Below are positions 11,969 to 24,530 of a stretch of 64,000 nucleotides of DNA, in pieces. Location: contig JAIWZP010000009.1 of NCBI GenBank assembly GCA_025201375.1, positions 434,001-498,000 on the forward strand. The letters are read 5' to 3'. How positions within the stretch are numbered: position 1 is the first letter of the stretch; each line of letters opens with the position of its first letter. The stretch is from Gongronella butleri. Taxonomy: Eukaryota; Mucoromycota; Mucoromycetes; Mucorales; Cunninghamellaceae. Made by a program: the position numbers and the translations under genes. The notes below the pieces were generated by a model. The model was not told where the DNA came from. It saw only the letters and a list, made by a program, of their open reading frames with translations, and searched no databases.

Positions 11969-13999
11969 GGCTGTTGTGATTTAATCTTTGGCGTGGATGA
12001 CACGTAAAAAAAATACGGGGTGGGAGACTTTTGAATGAAAAGTGAGGGGTGGAAGGGCAAGAGCAAAGAAAGAGGGAAGAAAAGACGAGATTGTGCTGCC
12101 CAGTGTTGCTTATTTTTTTTTAAACACACGCTTGGACACAGGAGAAAAAATAGCCGCAAGACACAGGAGCAAAGAGTCCAGACCAGATTGCTGGGACTCC
12201 CCCCAAAATTTAGGGCAAGCCCAAAATCATGCTGGGCGCCGTGTTCATCCCCCACCCCCCCCAATTCGAGGCAATCAAAAGCCCAACATCACACACACAC
12301 CAAACATTGTGCTGCTCCCATTGGCCTTTTCCACCCATGTATGATTTAGCCCCTCGTGAAGCATCTATCCGTGATCATTTGGAAAGGGGGATCCCCTTCT
12401 TTGCCTTTTTCTCCCTTTCTTAAAATAAAACGCTAGACTGGCCCCAATGGGTTCCCAATGGTCCCAATGGTGAACGGGGGGGGTGATGCATGACGTGTCA
12501 ATTGGAGGACGTGGAGCTTTTTTTTTTTTTTTTTTTTTTTTTGTTCTTTAGAATTGGCCAAGATGTTTCGCCAAGCAAGTCCCCGTCGGCAAAAGCGGCC
12601 AACCCGGGGCACGCATTCCGTCTGATGTGGGCTAAATTAATGCACCTGCTTAGCCAGCCATTCGGAGGCACTGGCTCGCCATGTTCCAAAGGAAATGACC
12701 TCATTGATCGGCTTTTTATTGTAGTGTGCTTTTATTTTTGGGTACAATGGAGCCCCCTTGGGCCCATGCCCTTTTCCATGTCCTTCCCATTGGACAGGTC
12801 ACCAAAGTTGGAGGCATTGTGCAGCGTGCGCGTGTTCAATGGCCCCAGAATATGAAAGTCATGCAAAAATCCCCCGAATTTTTTTGTGATGCACGCGCTG
12901 TGAGGGCCGTGTCCTATACTAAGCGATGCCGTGCGTGCATCAGTAGCATGGACGAGATCTTTTTGGTGCGAGGGAGAGATGGGCCGTCCACATGTCAATG
13001 TGATCATCATGACCAAAAATGTCCTACTACTACCAAAAAAAAGTGGAACCATGTTTTTTGGGACGGGCCGCCTGGGGCACAACAATGAACCGGCGACCCA
13101 AGGAGAGGTTGTGATCTGAACCATGGGTGAGCGAGATCGAAGAGACGAGGGTGAGCCGGGCCGTGTGCATTGGGGCTAGAGATGGCGGATGAGGGTGATC
13201 TTCCCATTTGGGACGCCATCGCCGTGTCCCCAATGGCCGGATGATGTGCAGGGCCATGCAGTCTGGACACATCCACTCCAGCAAGCGTGCACAAAAGTGG
13301 CATGGTCGCGAAACGAGATGCATTTGACGCGTGTCAATTAAAAGAAAAAACGAAAATTATGTCACACAGCAGCATCTCTGATGAAGGGGTCCCTTGGAAA
13401 AGAGGAATCAGCGCCTTGTCCTTTCATAGGATGCATCTTTTAGACCCTCTTGTTTATACCAATCAAAGACAATCCATGAAAAAGCACCTTTTGACGCGAA
13501 AAAGTGCTTTTCATGCCTCGTTTGTAACATGTAACACTTAATGTCCCAACAATGGCCATCATTGTACGGCTGTAGGCAGTAACAGAGAGCATCATGCAAA
13601 AAAAAAAGAAAAAACTAGGGATAGGACACCGATTACTGCCCGTAGGAGCAAAAGAAAGGACAGAATCAGCCACAAATCCCTTTTATTGCCTTTTCTTTTT
13701 GCCCTTTTTCATGGCATCGAGAGAAAAAGGGGGGTCGCCTTCGGGAGCACGACAAGGCAACAACGAGGCCACTTTGGCGAAGCAAAAAAAGGGATTTGAT
13801 GGAGCAGCAAGGCACAATTGACCGAAAAAGGCAATCGCATTATGCTGGCTCATCTGAGTTGCAAAAAAAGGGGCAGACCGCCTCGTGTTCTCCTTTTTTT
13901 TTTTTTTTCTTTTCTCGTTCAGTCTCGTTTCTCGCTTCGTCTCTCTTTTTTTGTTGTTGTTCTTTTAAGCTGCAGCTGTCACCTTTTATATAGACTTCC
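11969..13999. other. Two-kilobase region without a recognisable gene
   Basis: It separates divergent starts of the Ecl1-like gene and the ABCC gene. Open frames on both strands up to 130 codons have no recognisable motif and biased composition. Notable content: a cluster of three CCAATGG-type boxes (about 12444-12472), a T22 tract at 12519-12542, and scattered CCATTGG/CCAATGG words. A small noncoding RNA or a lineage-specific gene cannot be excluded. Confidence 0.4.
12440..12475. promoter_or_regulatory. Cluster of CCAAT boxes
   Basis: CCAATGG occurs three times within about 30 bp (CCCCAATGGGTTCCCAATGG, then TCCCAATGG). CCAAT boxes bind the Hap2/3/5 (NF-Y) complex in fungi. The cluster is about 470 bp upstream of the Ecl1-like start on the other strand and 1.5 kb before the ABCC gene. 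Function is inferred only. Confidence 0.3.
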
Positions 14000-16900
14000 A
14001 TGAAAAGTGCTTGCACCTCGCTGCGACATGTAAGCCACGGCTTGTTTGGGCGACGCTTGTCTTGCTCACACTTGTTTTTGCCCCTGTAGAACGATCTTGC
14101 TGTGGACGACTTTGTTGTGTATGTTGCTGCGAGTCTCGTTGCAGCAATTTTTTTGCCTAACGTGTTCTTTTGGTCATTTTTTTTCTTCATTTTTGCAGGC
14201 TGCTGGACATGGTCAGTCCAATTGTGCTTTTGGTCGTCTTGTGTGCGCTTCTTGTGCGGCAGCATTTGCACTATACCCGCGCTGGCGCCCTAAACGACCC
14301 TTACGACGACGAGCCAAGGCTGCCCACGATGCGATCATCGCTCCTGCTACGACGCACGTGGTTGATGCTTGCTCTCCAGCTGCTCCACACCAGCCTCTGG
14401 TCCTTTGATCTCGCCTGGCAGCTTGAAACGTTCCTACAGACGCCTTTGCCGCCAGATCAGCGCCAGCTCTGGGTCCTAGGCAGGCCAATTGCTTCCATTG
14501 TCGTCAGCGTAAGCAGTATACCAATGAATTGGTGTTTTTTCGTGCCATTGGGGACTCTAAAATGGGTCCATTTCGCGTTTTTTTATTTCTTTTATCATTA
14601 GATTTATCTTGTTGTGCTGCTGATTCAATCGTTTGCACGCCCTCAACATCCACTTTCGCCATCACGATTCTCGGTTTACAATGCGCACTTTTTGGTGCTG
14701 TATTCGTGTCTTTTGATGTCGGCCATAGCGCATGGATTGCGCGATCTCGTGAAAAGCCACGATGACGATGCAGGTTGTCCCATTTGGAATATGCAGTCGA
14801 TTGTGGACTGCACCAATGCATGGATTCTCCTGCTCCTCTGGTTGGCGAGTGTCTCAGCACCCTCGGAAATTGCACCACGCGAGCTGTTTGATGTGGATGA
14901 TGTGGATCAGGGCGTCATGGTGCTACAGGATGGGCGCGTCGTGCGCAATGTAAGTGGAAAGTGGGGTGTCGACGGGTTCAAATTCAGCCTTTTTTTATTT
15001 TTTTATTTTTTATTTTTTTTATTTTATTTTTATTTTTTACGCCAGGGTCGGATTCTCAGCCCCGAAGCGAATGCGAGTGGGTGGTATTACGTGACCTTTG
15101 CATGGGTTAGCGCCTTGCTGCATGACAATGACCTGTCGCCTGACCGATTGTGGTGCCTGCCCCTGTACCTGCGCGCTTTCCCAAACGATCTTCATTTCCG
15201 CCATGCATTCTCGCACGCCATGGCCACCATCGTCCATGTTGTTACATCCAGCGTGCAGACGCTTGCTCCGCCATCCATCCACGGCCGCCTCGCTGCCATT
15301 ATCTACAGGGCCAATCGACGCGCCATCTTTGCCCAACTGGCATCTGCCTTGCTTGCTGTCTTTTTCCATTATGCGAGCCCATGGTTCCTTTTGCGCCTCA
15401 TTCGATTTTTAGCCAATTCCGACGCCCAAGCGATGCCCTGGTACGACGGCTACGTTTGTTGCGGCATGATCTTCCTCTGCACCATGGCAAGCACCCTAAT
15501 TGCATCGCAAACCTTGCTTTTTGGCCAACGATGGCGCATTTCACTCACAAACATGCTGCACACATCGCTTCTCCGCCACATGCTCACCTCAATTGATACC
15601 CCGCCGACTCCTTCAGCCGCAGCACACGACGATAAGACCGACGCAGCAGCGTCCGCCGCGCTATCGTCCTCAAATTCCACCCCTTTGCCCTCGCCACTTC
15701 AAATTCGCACTGACGTTGATCGCCTCGCAGATCTGGCCTCCCATTTACACGTAAGTGCCGCATCTCAGTCATCTTGGATTCCGTGCTCAATGCTTCTTTT
15801 TTTGTGAATTTTTTTTCAATCAATTAGATCTTTTACACGTGCCCGCTAGAGATTATTGCGGGCATCGCGTTTTTATATTATCTTTTGGGCACGGCGTTCT
15901 TTGTGGGCTTGGTGGCCATGACGGTGGTGCTACCATTGACACATCTGTTCAGCCGGCGTCTGGCACAGGTGCAGCAGCAGCTCCAGGAAGCAAAATACGG
16001 CAGATTGCAACTTATCCAGACCCTGCTGCACGGATTCAACACATTCAAGCTCTTGGCTTGGGAAAACAAGTGGCAGCAGAGCATCATGGCAAGTGCCTCG
16101 CCACCATTTTTTTTTTTTTTTTTTTTTTTTTTTGCGTCCATTTTCATGCAAGCACTAACCTGCTTTTTTTTTCTTTGTTTTCTTTTGTTATTTTCGCTTG
16201 AAACAGAGTGCGCGCAGAGACGAATTGGACCAATTGGTCAAGGTGTATTGGCAGAATGCCGTGCTTGGGCTTATTTGGTTCGTGACACCGGTTCTTGTCA
16301 CAACCATCTCATTTGCATGGTACATTCTTGTCGACAAACACACCCTGGATGCTGGGTAAGCGTGCCACTCCCCCCCACTCCCTTTTATCAAAAAGGACAA
16401 ACAAACAAAAAACAAGGGGCCCTCATCGCTTTTTTTTTTGTTTTGGGCTTTTTTAGCACGGCCTTTGTAAGCATTGTCTTGTATGGGATGCTGCGCGACC
16501 CTCTGAATGTGATGCCTCAAGCGTTTTTGACGTATCACGACGCCAAGACCAGTCTGGAAAAGATCGAACGGTTCCTTTCGCAGGAGTCGGGGCAGCAATC
16601 CGCGGTATTGGCCAATGACGACCCCAATGCGATGCAGGGCCCAGACCCGGCGACCTTGTACAACGTGCACCATCGGTCCACAAAGGAATTAACGCGTGTC
16701 GGCTTTGTGCGCGACGACCGCGAGGATGCTGGACGCGTGGGCGCACGTCGGGCCCTTGCCATCCCGTCATTTGACTTCCCTATAGCCGGCGTATCATTAA
16801 TCACGGGCCCCGCGGGCGCTGGCAAGTCGCTGCTACTCCGCTTGCAGTTGGGCAATTTACCCCCGGCGCCTTGGGTCTTCCGTGGCCATGTGATGCTGCC

Positions 16901-19900
16901 CACTCGCTATGCAACCCCCAATCATGACACGATCTTGCGCGACCCAGACTCTGGCCTGGACTTGCTCAAGGTCGCCTATATCCCACAGATCCCGTGGTTG
17001 CTCACCGATCATCTGAGCACCATCCGTTCCCAAATCATCTTCATGGACCCGTGGCTCCCACAGAAATACGAACAAGTGCTCCAAAAATGCGAATTGCATG
17101 ACCACCTTGCTCCATTGACCTTGGGCGACCGCACACTCACCCATGACATCCATCTCTCTGGTAAACGACAAGGCCAATTGGGCAAATGAGAGGAAAAAAG
17201 AATCCCAGCTCACCTGTTTTTCATGTTAATTGCATTTTTTTTTTTTTTGCGTTTTTAGACGTGTTCAAGGCCAAGATTGCGCTTGCTCGAGCCTTGTACT
17301 CGGATGCCAAGACGGTCCTTGTTGACGACGTGTTCTCGGCACTGCCTGAACCCATTGGACGGCGGCTGCTTGGGCGTGTCGCGCAGGCGGAGTTTTGGGG
17401 TACGCAAAGGACGGTGATTCTCGCGACGCGGTGCGCGCTTGGCTCGTGGGCGCAACACGCACGGCTGATTGTGGACGTCACCACGTTGCTCTTGCACCAT
17501 CCGCTTCAATTGATCGACGACCCGGCCGTAATCCAGCAAAGGTGCACGCAGGAAGAAGCCGATGCTAAAAATCACGCCATTGACCAGCAAACTGAGGCCG
17601 CGGATGCTGCCGACGACACGGACGACGATGAAAACAGCGACATGGATCACGACTCAGTCCTGTCGCAAGATCGCACACACCATACTACCAGCCAATGCGC
17701 ATCCTTGAGACTGTATATGGCACTCAATGGCAGCTACTTTTTCTGGTTTGCGCTTTTGACCTTGTGTCTCTTTGCACGCTTGTCGGCACTCGCAGAAACC
17801 TATTGGCTAAAGGTAAGAAACGGCTCTAATTTGGCATTCGATTGGATAAAAAAAAAAGGGGGGAGCGTCAACTGGCTTAAATCGCGTCAATTTGTTTGAG
17901 CCACATCGTGTACTCATTCTTTTTCGTTCTTAATTCGACAGATTTGGACCACAGCTTCCGTTCATGACAGCTTGGCATTGGACATTGACACGTCGGAATT
18001 GACTGTGCAACAGTACATTGGCATTTACCTTGGCATTTGCCTGGTGACAATGAGCATCAACTTCGTGGCCAAGCTCGTGCAATACCGCGGGTCGCTGCGC
18101 GCGTCGCGCCGCTTGTTTGCCGATTTGATGCGGTCCGTACTACGATCGCGATGGCAGGTGGTGCCGCGTATGCAATCAACGCTGATGGATTGCTTTGGCA
18201 AGGATTTGGACGCCGTCGACCACCAGCTAAGCCTGCACGTCAGCTTCATGGTGCAGTCGGCCACGGCCATGGCCGGCGTACTGCTCGCCATCAGCGTGTT
18301 TGTGCCCATGTTTCTTCCTGTTGCTGTTGTCGCGTCCTTGCTCTATGCATTCTGCGGCTATCATTATCTGCGCACATCGTGTACTCTCAAAACCATGCAG
18401 ACAGCCACGCAGAACATGGTCCACGGCATCTACGTCGACGTCGTCGACGGACTCACTACATTCCGCGCCTTTGGAAAGCAACAATCGTTCATGGGTCTAG
18501 TGTACCAGGTTCTTGACGACGCCATACGCCCCTCGTATTTCCTCTGGATGCTGAATCGGTACAAAAGAGAGCAAAAGAGAGAAAAAAAAAAAAGGAAAGG
18601 AAAGCGATTTTTTACTCCTTTTTTTTTGCCACAGATGGCTGTTTATTCGCGTCGAGGCGATTGGAGCGTCATTGAGCCTGTTTCTGGGCGTGTACTTCGT
18701 ATGGCAGCGTAACAGCGTGGATGCTGGACTTGCCGCCATGGTGCTCACGCTTGCCGCCAGCTTGCTGGAATATGCATATTGGATGCTGCGCCAGGCAACC
18801 GCCCTCGATCAGCAATTACACGCCTTCCACCAGATCACAAGTGTCATCCACCATACCCCACAGCACGACCCTCGTGAACAAGACAACAGAACCACCATGT
18901 CAGCGCCAGCACAGGTAAAAAAAAAAAAAAAAAAAAGGAAAAAAAGAAAAAAAGTCGTGAATTCATCACTTTTCTCCATAGTGGCCCATGTCCGCGTCGC
19001 TCGACGTGCATGATTTGTCCTACGTGGCGCCACAGGGCCGTGTGGCCCTTGACCTTGTTTCTTTGCAAGTTCAGACGGGCGAAACGCTCTTATTGCTTGG
19101 CAATCATGAACCGCTTGCCCTTGCTCGGTGCTTAACGCGCATCGCGGCACACCAGCAGGGCTCCATCAAGCTGGACGGCATCGACATTGCAGGGGTAGGG
19201 CAACTTTTTATTTAAAAACGCGCTCCAATCTGACAATTGGCCAATGCGGCTCCTTCATCTCATTTAGATTTGCCCGCAAGATCTCCGGTCGCGTATCACA
19301 TTTATCAGTCAAGAGAGTGACCTGATCGGCGACACGGTAAGGCGTGAGGGACGATGGAGAGCTCTTTCTGACAATGGGCCATGGATCCTTTTTTCTTTCT
19401 TTCATTTTCTTTAGGTGCGCAGCAATTTGGATCCGTTTGGCGAGTACCACGACCACGCGATCTGGCAAGCGCTGCACCGTGTGCAATTGGCATTTGCCAA
19501 CGAATCGGTGGCTGAGGGATTAATCTACAGCCTTGACATGCCACTCGACACGCTGCCACTCATGGCCCTGGACCGCCAACGCCTTGCCCTCGCGCGCGCC
19601 ATTCTCATTGGCCGCACTAAATTGCTCATTGTCCATCTTGGCACCGATGACCCCGTGCTGGCACAGGTGCTGCACGACGAATTCATGCACTCGGTAATGC
19701 TAATTTTCACTTTTCACTTTAAATCATCGCTCATCCGCTCTTTTAAATAGACCATTCTGCTCTTAGCCAAACCAACACACCAGCCCTCCCACATCTATGT
19801 GGATCGCGTAAGTTGTTTTTTTTTTTTTAGCTTGAAATCATCGCTCATTATCTTTTTTTTTTGACATTCCAAACAGGCTATTCGCTTTAAACACGGGCGT

Positions 19901-19912
19901 ATCGATGTGTAG
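14000..19912 (+). CDS. ABCC (MRP)-type ABC protein with degenerate ATPase motifs
   Basis: Sixteen exons keep frame to 1546 residues: 14000-14029, 14090-14118, 14199-14508, 14602-14949, 15046-15750, 15828-16088, 16207-16355, 16457-17160, 17259-17812, 17942-18558, 18635-18914, 18982-19194, 19268-19336, 19415-19693, 19751-19807, 19877-19912. Order: five-span TMD0 (residues about 20-190), TMD1, NBD1 (about 710-900), acidic linker, TMD2, NBD2 (about 1330-1546). This is the long ABCC layout. NBD1 keeps Walker A (GPAGAGKS), the Q-loop (YIPQIPW) and LVDDVFSALP, but the signature LSGGQ is LSDVF and the H-loop His is Arg (ILATRCALG). NBD2 has GNHEPLALA for Walker A, LLIVHLGTDD for Walker B and MALDRQR for the signature, yet keeps VRSNLDPFGEY. 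It is probably vacuolar or plasma-membrane, and may be a regulator or dead transporter rather than a pump. One intron is GC-AG (donor at 16089). Confidence 0.88.
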
Positions 19913-20903
19913 AATGCACGCCTCTCCTCCTCCATTTTGCCATGTTCTTCTCAGAATCATTTATTTGTACCGCACCTTCTTCTCTAATACATCATTATCT
20001 ATACCATGCAATCTATCATATAAAGCAAAGTTTATTGATGGGCTACGTAATCACCCGAATTCTCAAAAGCCATGCAATTTAACACTATTTTTGATGCTCA
20101 TCAGGTGCAATAAGCAACAACTACGTATCATACATAATTGTCAAAAGTGCATCTGCATCTGGTCACGCAATGATGAACAACGGCGTTTTTTTACAGTATG
20201 ATGTTTTCTTTCTGTTCGTGCTCCCTCAGAAATTTGCTCTTTTGGTCTCAAATTTGGACCAGTTGATGATGGTAGACGTAGACCCAGTTCTCTAATATGA
20301 TATGATACAGTAGTGCAGTTCCTCGGGTACTTGCTGAGAAGCTGACTGATTTTTTTTCAAGCTTCTGGAAGCTTTAAAGTGTGACATGGATAGGCACGCA
20401 TTATCGAGCCAGTAATACATTACTACGGTACGTCTGCCAAACCAAAATTGAAATTTCGAGTTCTCTCCGAGCTATCAATGCAATCTCTCTAAAACACCAG
20501 CGCTTTTGCCGCCTTTGGTTACAGATTCATTTGAGGTGTCACGCACGGCGATAGGTTGAACTCTTGTCGCGTGCACTACCAAAATGAAGAAAATATTACG
20601 CTTTTTTTTTTTTTTTTTTTTTTTTTTGTCGGGAGTGTCCTCAGGATATCATATGCTAATTTCGAAGATGAGCAGCTGGTATGATGCTGAGAACGCGTAG
20701 CATAAAATGCCAAAGCTTGCTGCGCTCAGAGCTGAATTGACCCAATTCAGAGCAATTTGTTTGAACAGGGCACATTGGAGACACGGTATGATGGTTCTGA
20801 AACGCGGCACAAGAGCGCGTCCGGGGAGAATATAAAAGGAAGGAGGGATCCAGCGCGACTCTTTTTCGTCTCTGTTCCCGCTCCTTTTTTGTGTTAATTT
20901 GCC
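19913..20903. other. Intergenic region upstream of the FAAP100-like gene
   Basis: No gene seen in 990 bp. It contains an ATATGATATGATACAGTA run at about 20296-20313, a T24 tract at 20602-20625, and AT-rich sequence. The right end holds a TATA box listed separately. Confidence 0.5.
20831..20838 (+). promoter_or_regulatory. TATA box, TATAAAAG
   Basis: A perfect TATAAAAG lies 66 bp before the ATG at 20904, followed by a pyrimidine-rich stretch. This spacing recurs before other starts in the window (33309-33316, and TTTAAAAG at 56773-56780 and 62870-62877). Confidence 0.55.
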
Positions 20904-23900
20904 ATGGCCTTGCCGTACTTAGTTGAAAACACAATTGATCTAGGCCAAAGCTATGAGCTGAACAGTCTTGACGCCAATATCCGCCTCATGTGTCGTCCAG
21001 AGGAGGGTGTGTTACTCCATTGCTCGGCGGACGGTGTGCAACAGGTACCAATTAGTCGTTTTTGGGGCAACATTCACACTTTTTATTGATAGATCCCCAA
21101 GCCAAACACCAAGACGATGCAATACATTGTGTTCCAGCACCATGCGCGCACCAGTTTCTACGTGTCAACGCGTAAAAATGACGTTTGGCTCTGCGAAGAA
21201 ACGAGCAAGGCCGAGGGCGAGTAAGTTTGCGCGCAATGCCACATGCGCCCCTCAAACTCTCCTTTTTTTTTTTCTTATGCAGGCACCGCATGAAACGCGC
21301 GCGCATTGATCGGACCAGTGCAACGATGCAAACTCAAATGGTATATGAGCCTGCACACACAATCCAGGCGTTAGTGCCACTGCCAAAAGACGCCATCGCA
21401 GTCATAACGCGCTCCACGTCGGTACTCACCATGCTCCGCGACGCGCTCCCGCCTCAGGATACCCCACTGCCATTGCTCTTGAAACGCATATTGCAGTCTA
21501 GCGCGCCCAGCTGCGCTCAGCCAGGTAGGACGCGTAAAAAATATGGCCGTATACGTGCAGACACTCATTGATTTTTATCTTCGCACCAAAAAGTGGAGGT
21601 TGGCGATGTGCTTGAACAGCAACTAGACTCGCAACTGGCCGCTCATTTTGGCATTGCACAGTAGGACCGATCGACAGAGAGCGCAATGGCATCATTTGCT
21701 AATGACATGTGGCTTTTTGGGGGGACTATATGAACAATAGATCGAACGGCACGCTGCTTGGGTTTGACAATGGACTTTTGGTGTGTGTCTGTGTCGACAA
21801 TGAACAGGTCTTTGCATACACTCTAATGAACATCTCGGTAAAACAGCATGTTTTAATGAAAAATGGAGGCTTTTGCTAACATGGAGATGTTTCTTTTTTA
21901 GTACGAATCTGTCCTCGCTGTGCACATGTGTCGCTTTGGTGTGGAGGGAAAGGGTCCTAGCAACGTCTTGATGGCTGTCGGGTATGTTGATGCGCGTCGC
22001 GGCACCGATTTTTGGCCGTTCTGATACATTTTTTTTTGTAGATCCCGTGGCACACTGATGATTTATTACAAGGATTACACGGCTGACAAGGAGACCGCCA
22101 TAAAAATTCGCGATTTCACCATGCCGTGCAGCGCAGTCGATGTCTCGTTCTTCCGTGGCGCATCAGAATTTGTGATGCTAGGCGAGGACAACCAGATTTA
22201 CTATACATGTCTTTCTTTGTCATCAGAAGGTACCGCCAAGTCTCCAAAATCACGGAATTCATGCATCGCAGCGTGCCATTTACCTATTTATTTTAGGCCC
22301 ATGCATAAAAGTGCGTAGGATTGATTGCCCAGTTGGTGCAAAGCACGTCATTACACGACACAAGAGCGTGGATTTGCTGGAAATCCTCGTGATCACCTCG
22401 ACCAGCGTGCAGACGGTGTCCGTGCAGCTCACGCAAGTTTTTTTATTTTTTTACGCGTTGCTGAGACTGCAATTGACGCGTTTTTTTTTTTTTGCAATCT
22501 AGGGCGGACACAGTGCAACCGAATGTAGATGAAGCGACGCTTAAGAACAAGATTGAACATACCCTGGAAGCATTGGCTGAATTGGAGGCAATGCAAGCCA
22601 AACTTGATACCCAGCACAATGTAAGGCTCGCTCTGGAAAATGAAAATCAGTTGCACGCGTGGTCGTCGCGTGCCACATGCTCACAAAGTCACTTTTTTAT
22701 TATGCAGCTGATCAACACGCGACTCGTCTGCATGAACAAGACGCTGTGTATGCTGCAATCGGTGTTGCAGAACCGCAAACGCGGCGACAATGACGATTTT
22801 GACTTGACAATCCAGCCATTTGTGCGTGCGGCACCGCTCACCGGCCGTCCCATTATGTGTCTACGCGTCCGCCTGCACACGCGTCTGAATCTGGATTGGG
22901 ACAAGTGCCATTGTAAGCCGTGAATACAGAAAAAATCATGCAAGAAAAGGAAAAATGATGCATTCCTGTCCATTTTTTTTTGTTTAGTGAATCTGGACTT
23001 TTGCTGCCGTCCGCCGCTACTGGAGTCCTCCAACGGCGGTGGTCTGCGCGAGCCTGTAACCAGCCCGGGCGAGACCATCAGCCTCGTGTTTGACGACCTG
23101 CAACCCTTGGATCAAGAGCACGCGTCCACCGTCCAATATTTTTGGTACGCCGCCCCAATTCTTGGGGACAAAAGCGAGCATGCTGCGCACCGCTAATTTT
23201 GAGCTTTTCTGCTTTTTTTTTTTTTTTTTTTACAGGCAACGCGAAATCGAATTGGACACGGCCAGGCTTCCGCTTCCGCTGGATGTGGCGACACATCTAG
23301 TGATGAATTTGGGCGCACCAGACGTTGATCCCACAGAGACGCCAATGGACGCAGGGAGCGAGGATCAAGGAGGTATGATCTCACGATTTACGTCCATACT
23401 CGTTTTTATTGAACGCGCGATGCATTTATTATTATTTTTGCAGACTCCACGGCTGTCTTTTTCGTAATGGAGACAGCCATTGATGTGCTCCATTATGCGG
23501 TACCGGTGCCGGCTTATTTTGCGAAACAAATCACGCTCAATGGCTTCCAGGCGGTTGCTGCACAAGCGCACACCGGCCCAAATAGCCAACACCGACAACA
23601 GGTACGCGTAGCGCGCACATTTTAATCGTGACAATATCCCTCATGGGCTCATACACTCTCTTTTTTTATGATGTTTTTAGGACCATCCGCTCGCAAATGC
23701 GCAATCGGTCATCAAATTGCGCTTTATATCGATGCTTGACAATGATCAGCTATATAGATCGATCCTGTCGACGATGCTTGGGGAGGGTCTGCCCGAGTAA
23801 GCATATGTTTATACTGGAAAAGATGGACTGGACGCGTGTTCACGCTTCTATTTTCGTCTAATTCTCAGAAAACACACAAGCAGTGTTGTCCGTGATGCCG

Positions 23901-24434
23901 AACACGCATACTTTGCGCTTGCCAGCCAGCCCAAGGACTTTGTTCACGTCGAATTGGCCAAAGGTAGCGCGTTTTTTTCAATTCATATGCGTCATTGGCG
24001 TCGTAAATGTTCATTTTCTGTGTTTTTTTTTGTTTAGTGGTGCACCATGGTGATGATTTAATTGTGACATTGACTGTGATGTCGGCCAATAAGATGGTGC
24101 AGCTCAAGGTGGAGACAGCGCTAGTGTCGCGGCTGCTGATGTACACAGATGACGACATCATGGACGAAAACGGCGTTTCAAGCTGTAAGTGACAAGGATT
24201 TTGTGGCATGCTGTGACACAAATGACTCATTTTTTTACGCTATTGCTAGTGCCCAAAGATTTTTACGAGCGCCAGCGACAATTGCAAGAGCAGCTGGCCG
24301 TCGTGGAAGCCACGTACCAACAAAGCGTGGACGACGTGACATGGCGCGACCTGGCGCAGATCCACGAGCTCATCTGCACACAGCAGGCGAACATTGCCAT
24401 TCCTCTCTTTGGATTTGTCGACCAAAATACTTAG
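20904..24434 (+). CDS. FAAP100/FANCB-like Fanconi core-complex protein (tentative)
   Basis: Seventeen exons (first 20904-21044, last 24250-24434) join with consistent phases to 798 residues. The first half is beta-strand-rich with repeated short blade-like segments (GTLLGFDNGLLVCVCVD, EFVMLGEDNQIYYTC, LEILVITSTSVQTVSVQL), as in a propeller. Then comes a helical hairpin (KNKIEHTLEALAELEAMQ), a beta sandwich (RPIMCLRVRLHTRLNLDWDK), an alpha/beta part and a C-terminal coiled coil (YERQRQLQEQLAVVE). This order, the length and local resemblances such as the sandwich start and the terminal coiled coil match FAAP100 (881 residues in human), partner of FANCB and FANCL in the Fanconi anaemia ubiquitin ligase. 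BBS-type propeller proteins share the architecture and are the main alternative. One intron uses GC-AG (donor at 22433). A TATA box lies 66 bp upstream. Confidence 0.5.
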
Positions 24435-24530
24435 AACATGCCCTTTTTTTTCTTTTTCTTTTGATCCAATGATAGCATAAAATCGAACAAGGCCGTTTGA
24501 TTTTTAAAAAATTGTATTAAAAAGAGATGT

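Noticed and set aside
12732..13124. 130-codon minus-strand frame in the 2-kb gap
   Set aside because: No family motif, no consistent start context, and comparable frames exist on the other strand over the same bases.
13983..13992. TTTTATATAG as the TATA box of the ABCC gene
   Set aside because: It ends only 7 bp before the inferred ATG, too close for a normal leader. Either it is unrelated or the true start lies further downstream.
14000..19912. ABCC gene as a plain pseudogene
   Set aside because: All 16 exons keep phase over 1546 codons with usable splice sites. Only the ATPase motifs are altered, which points to a changed function rather than simple decay.
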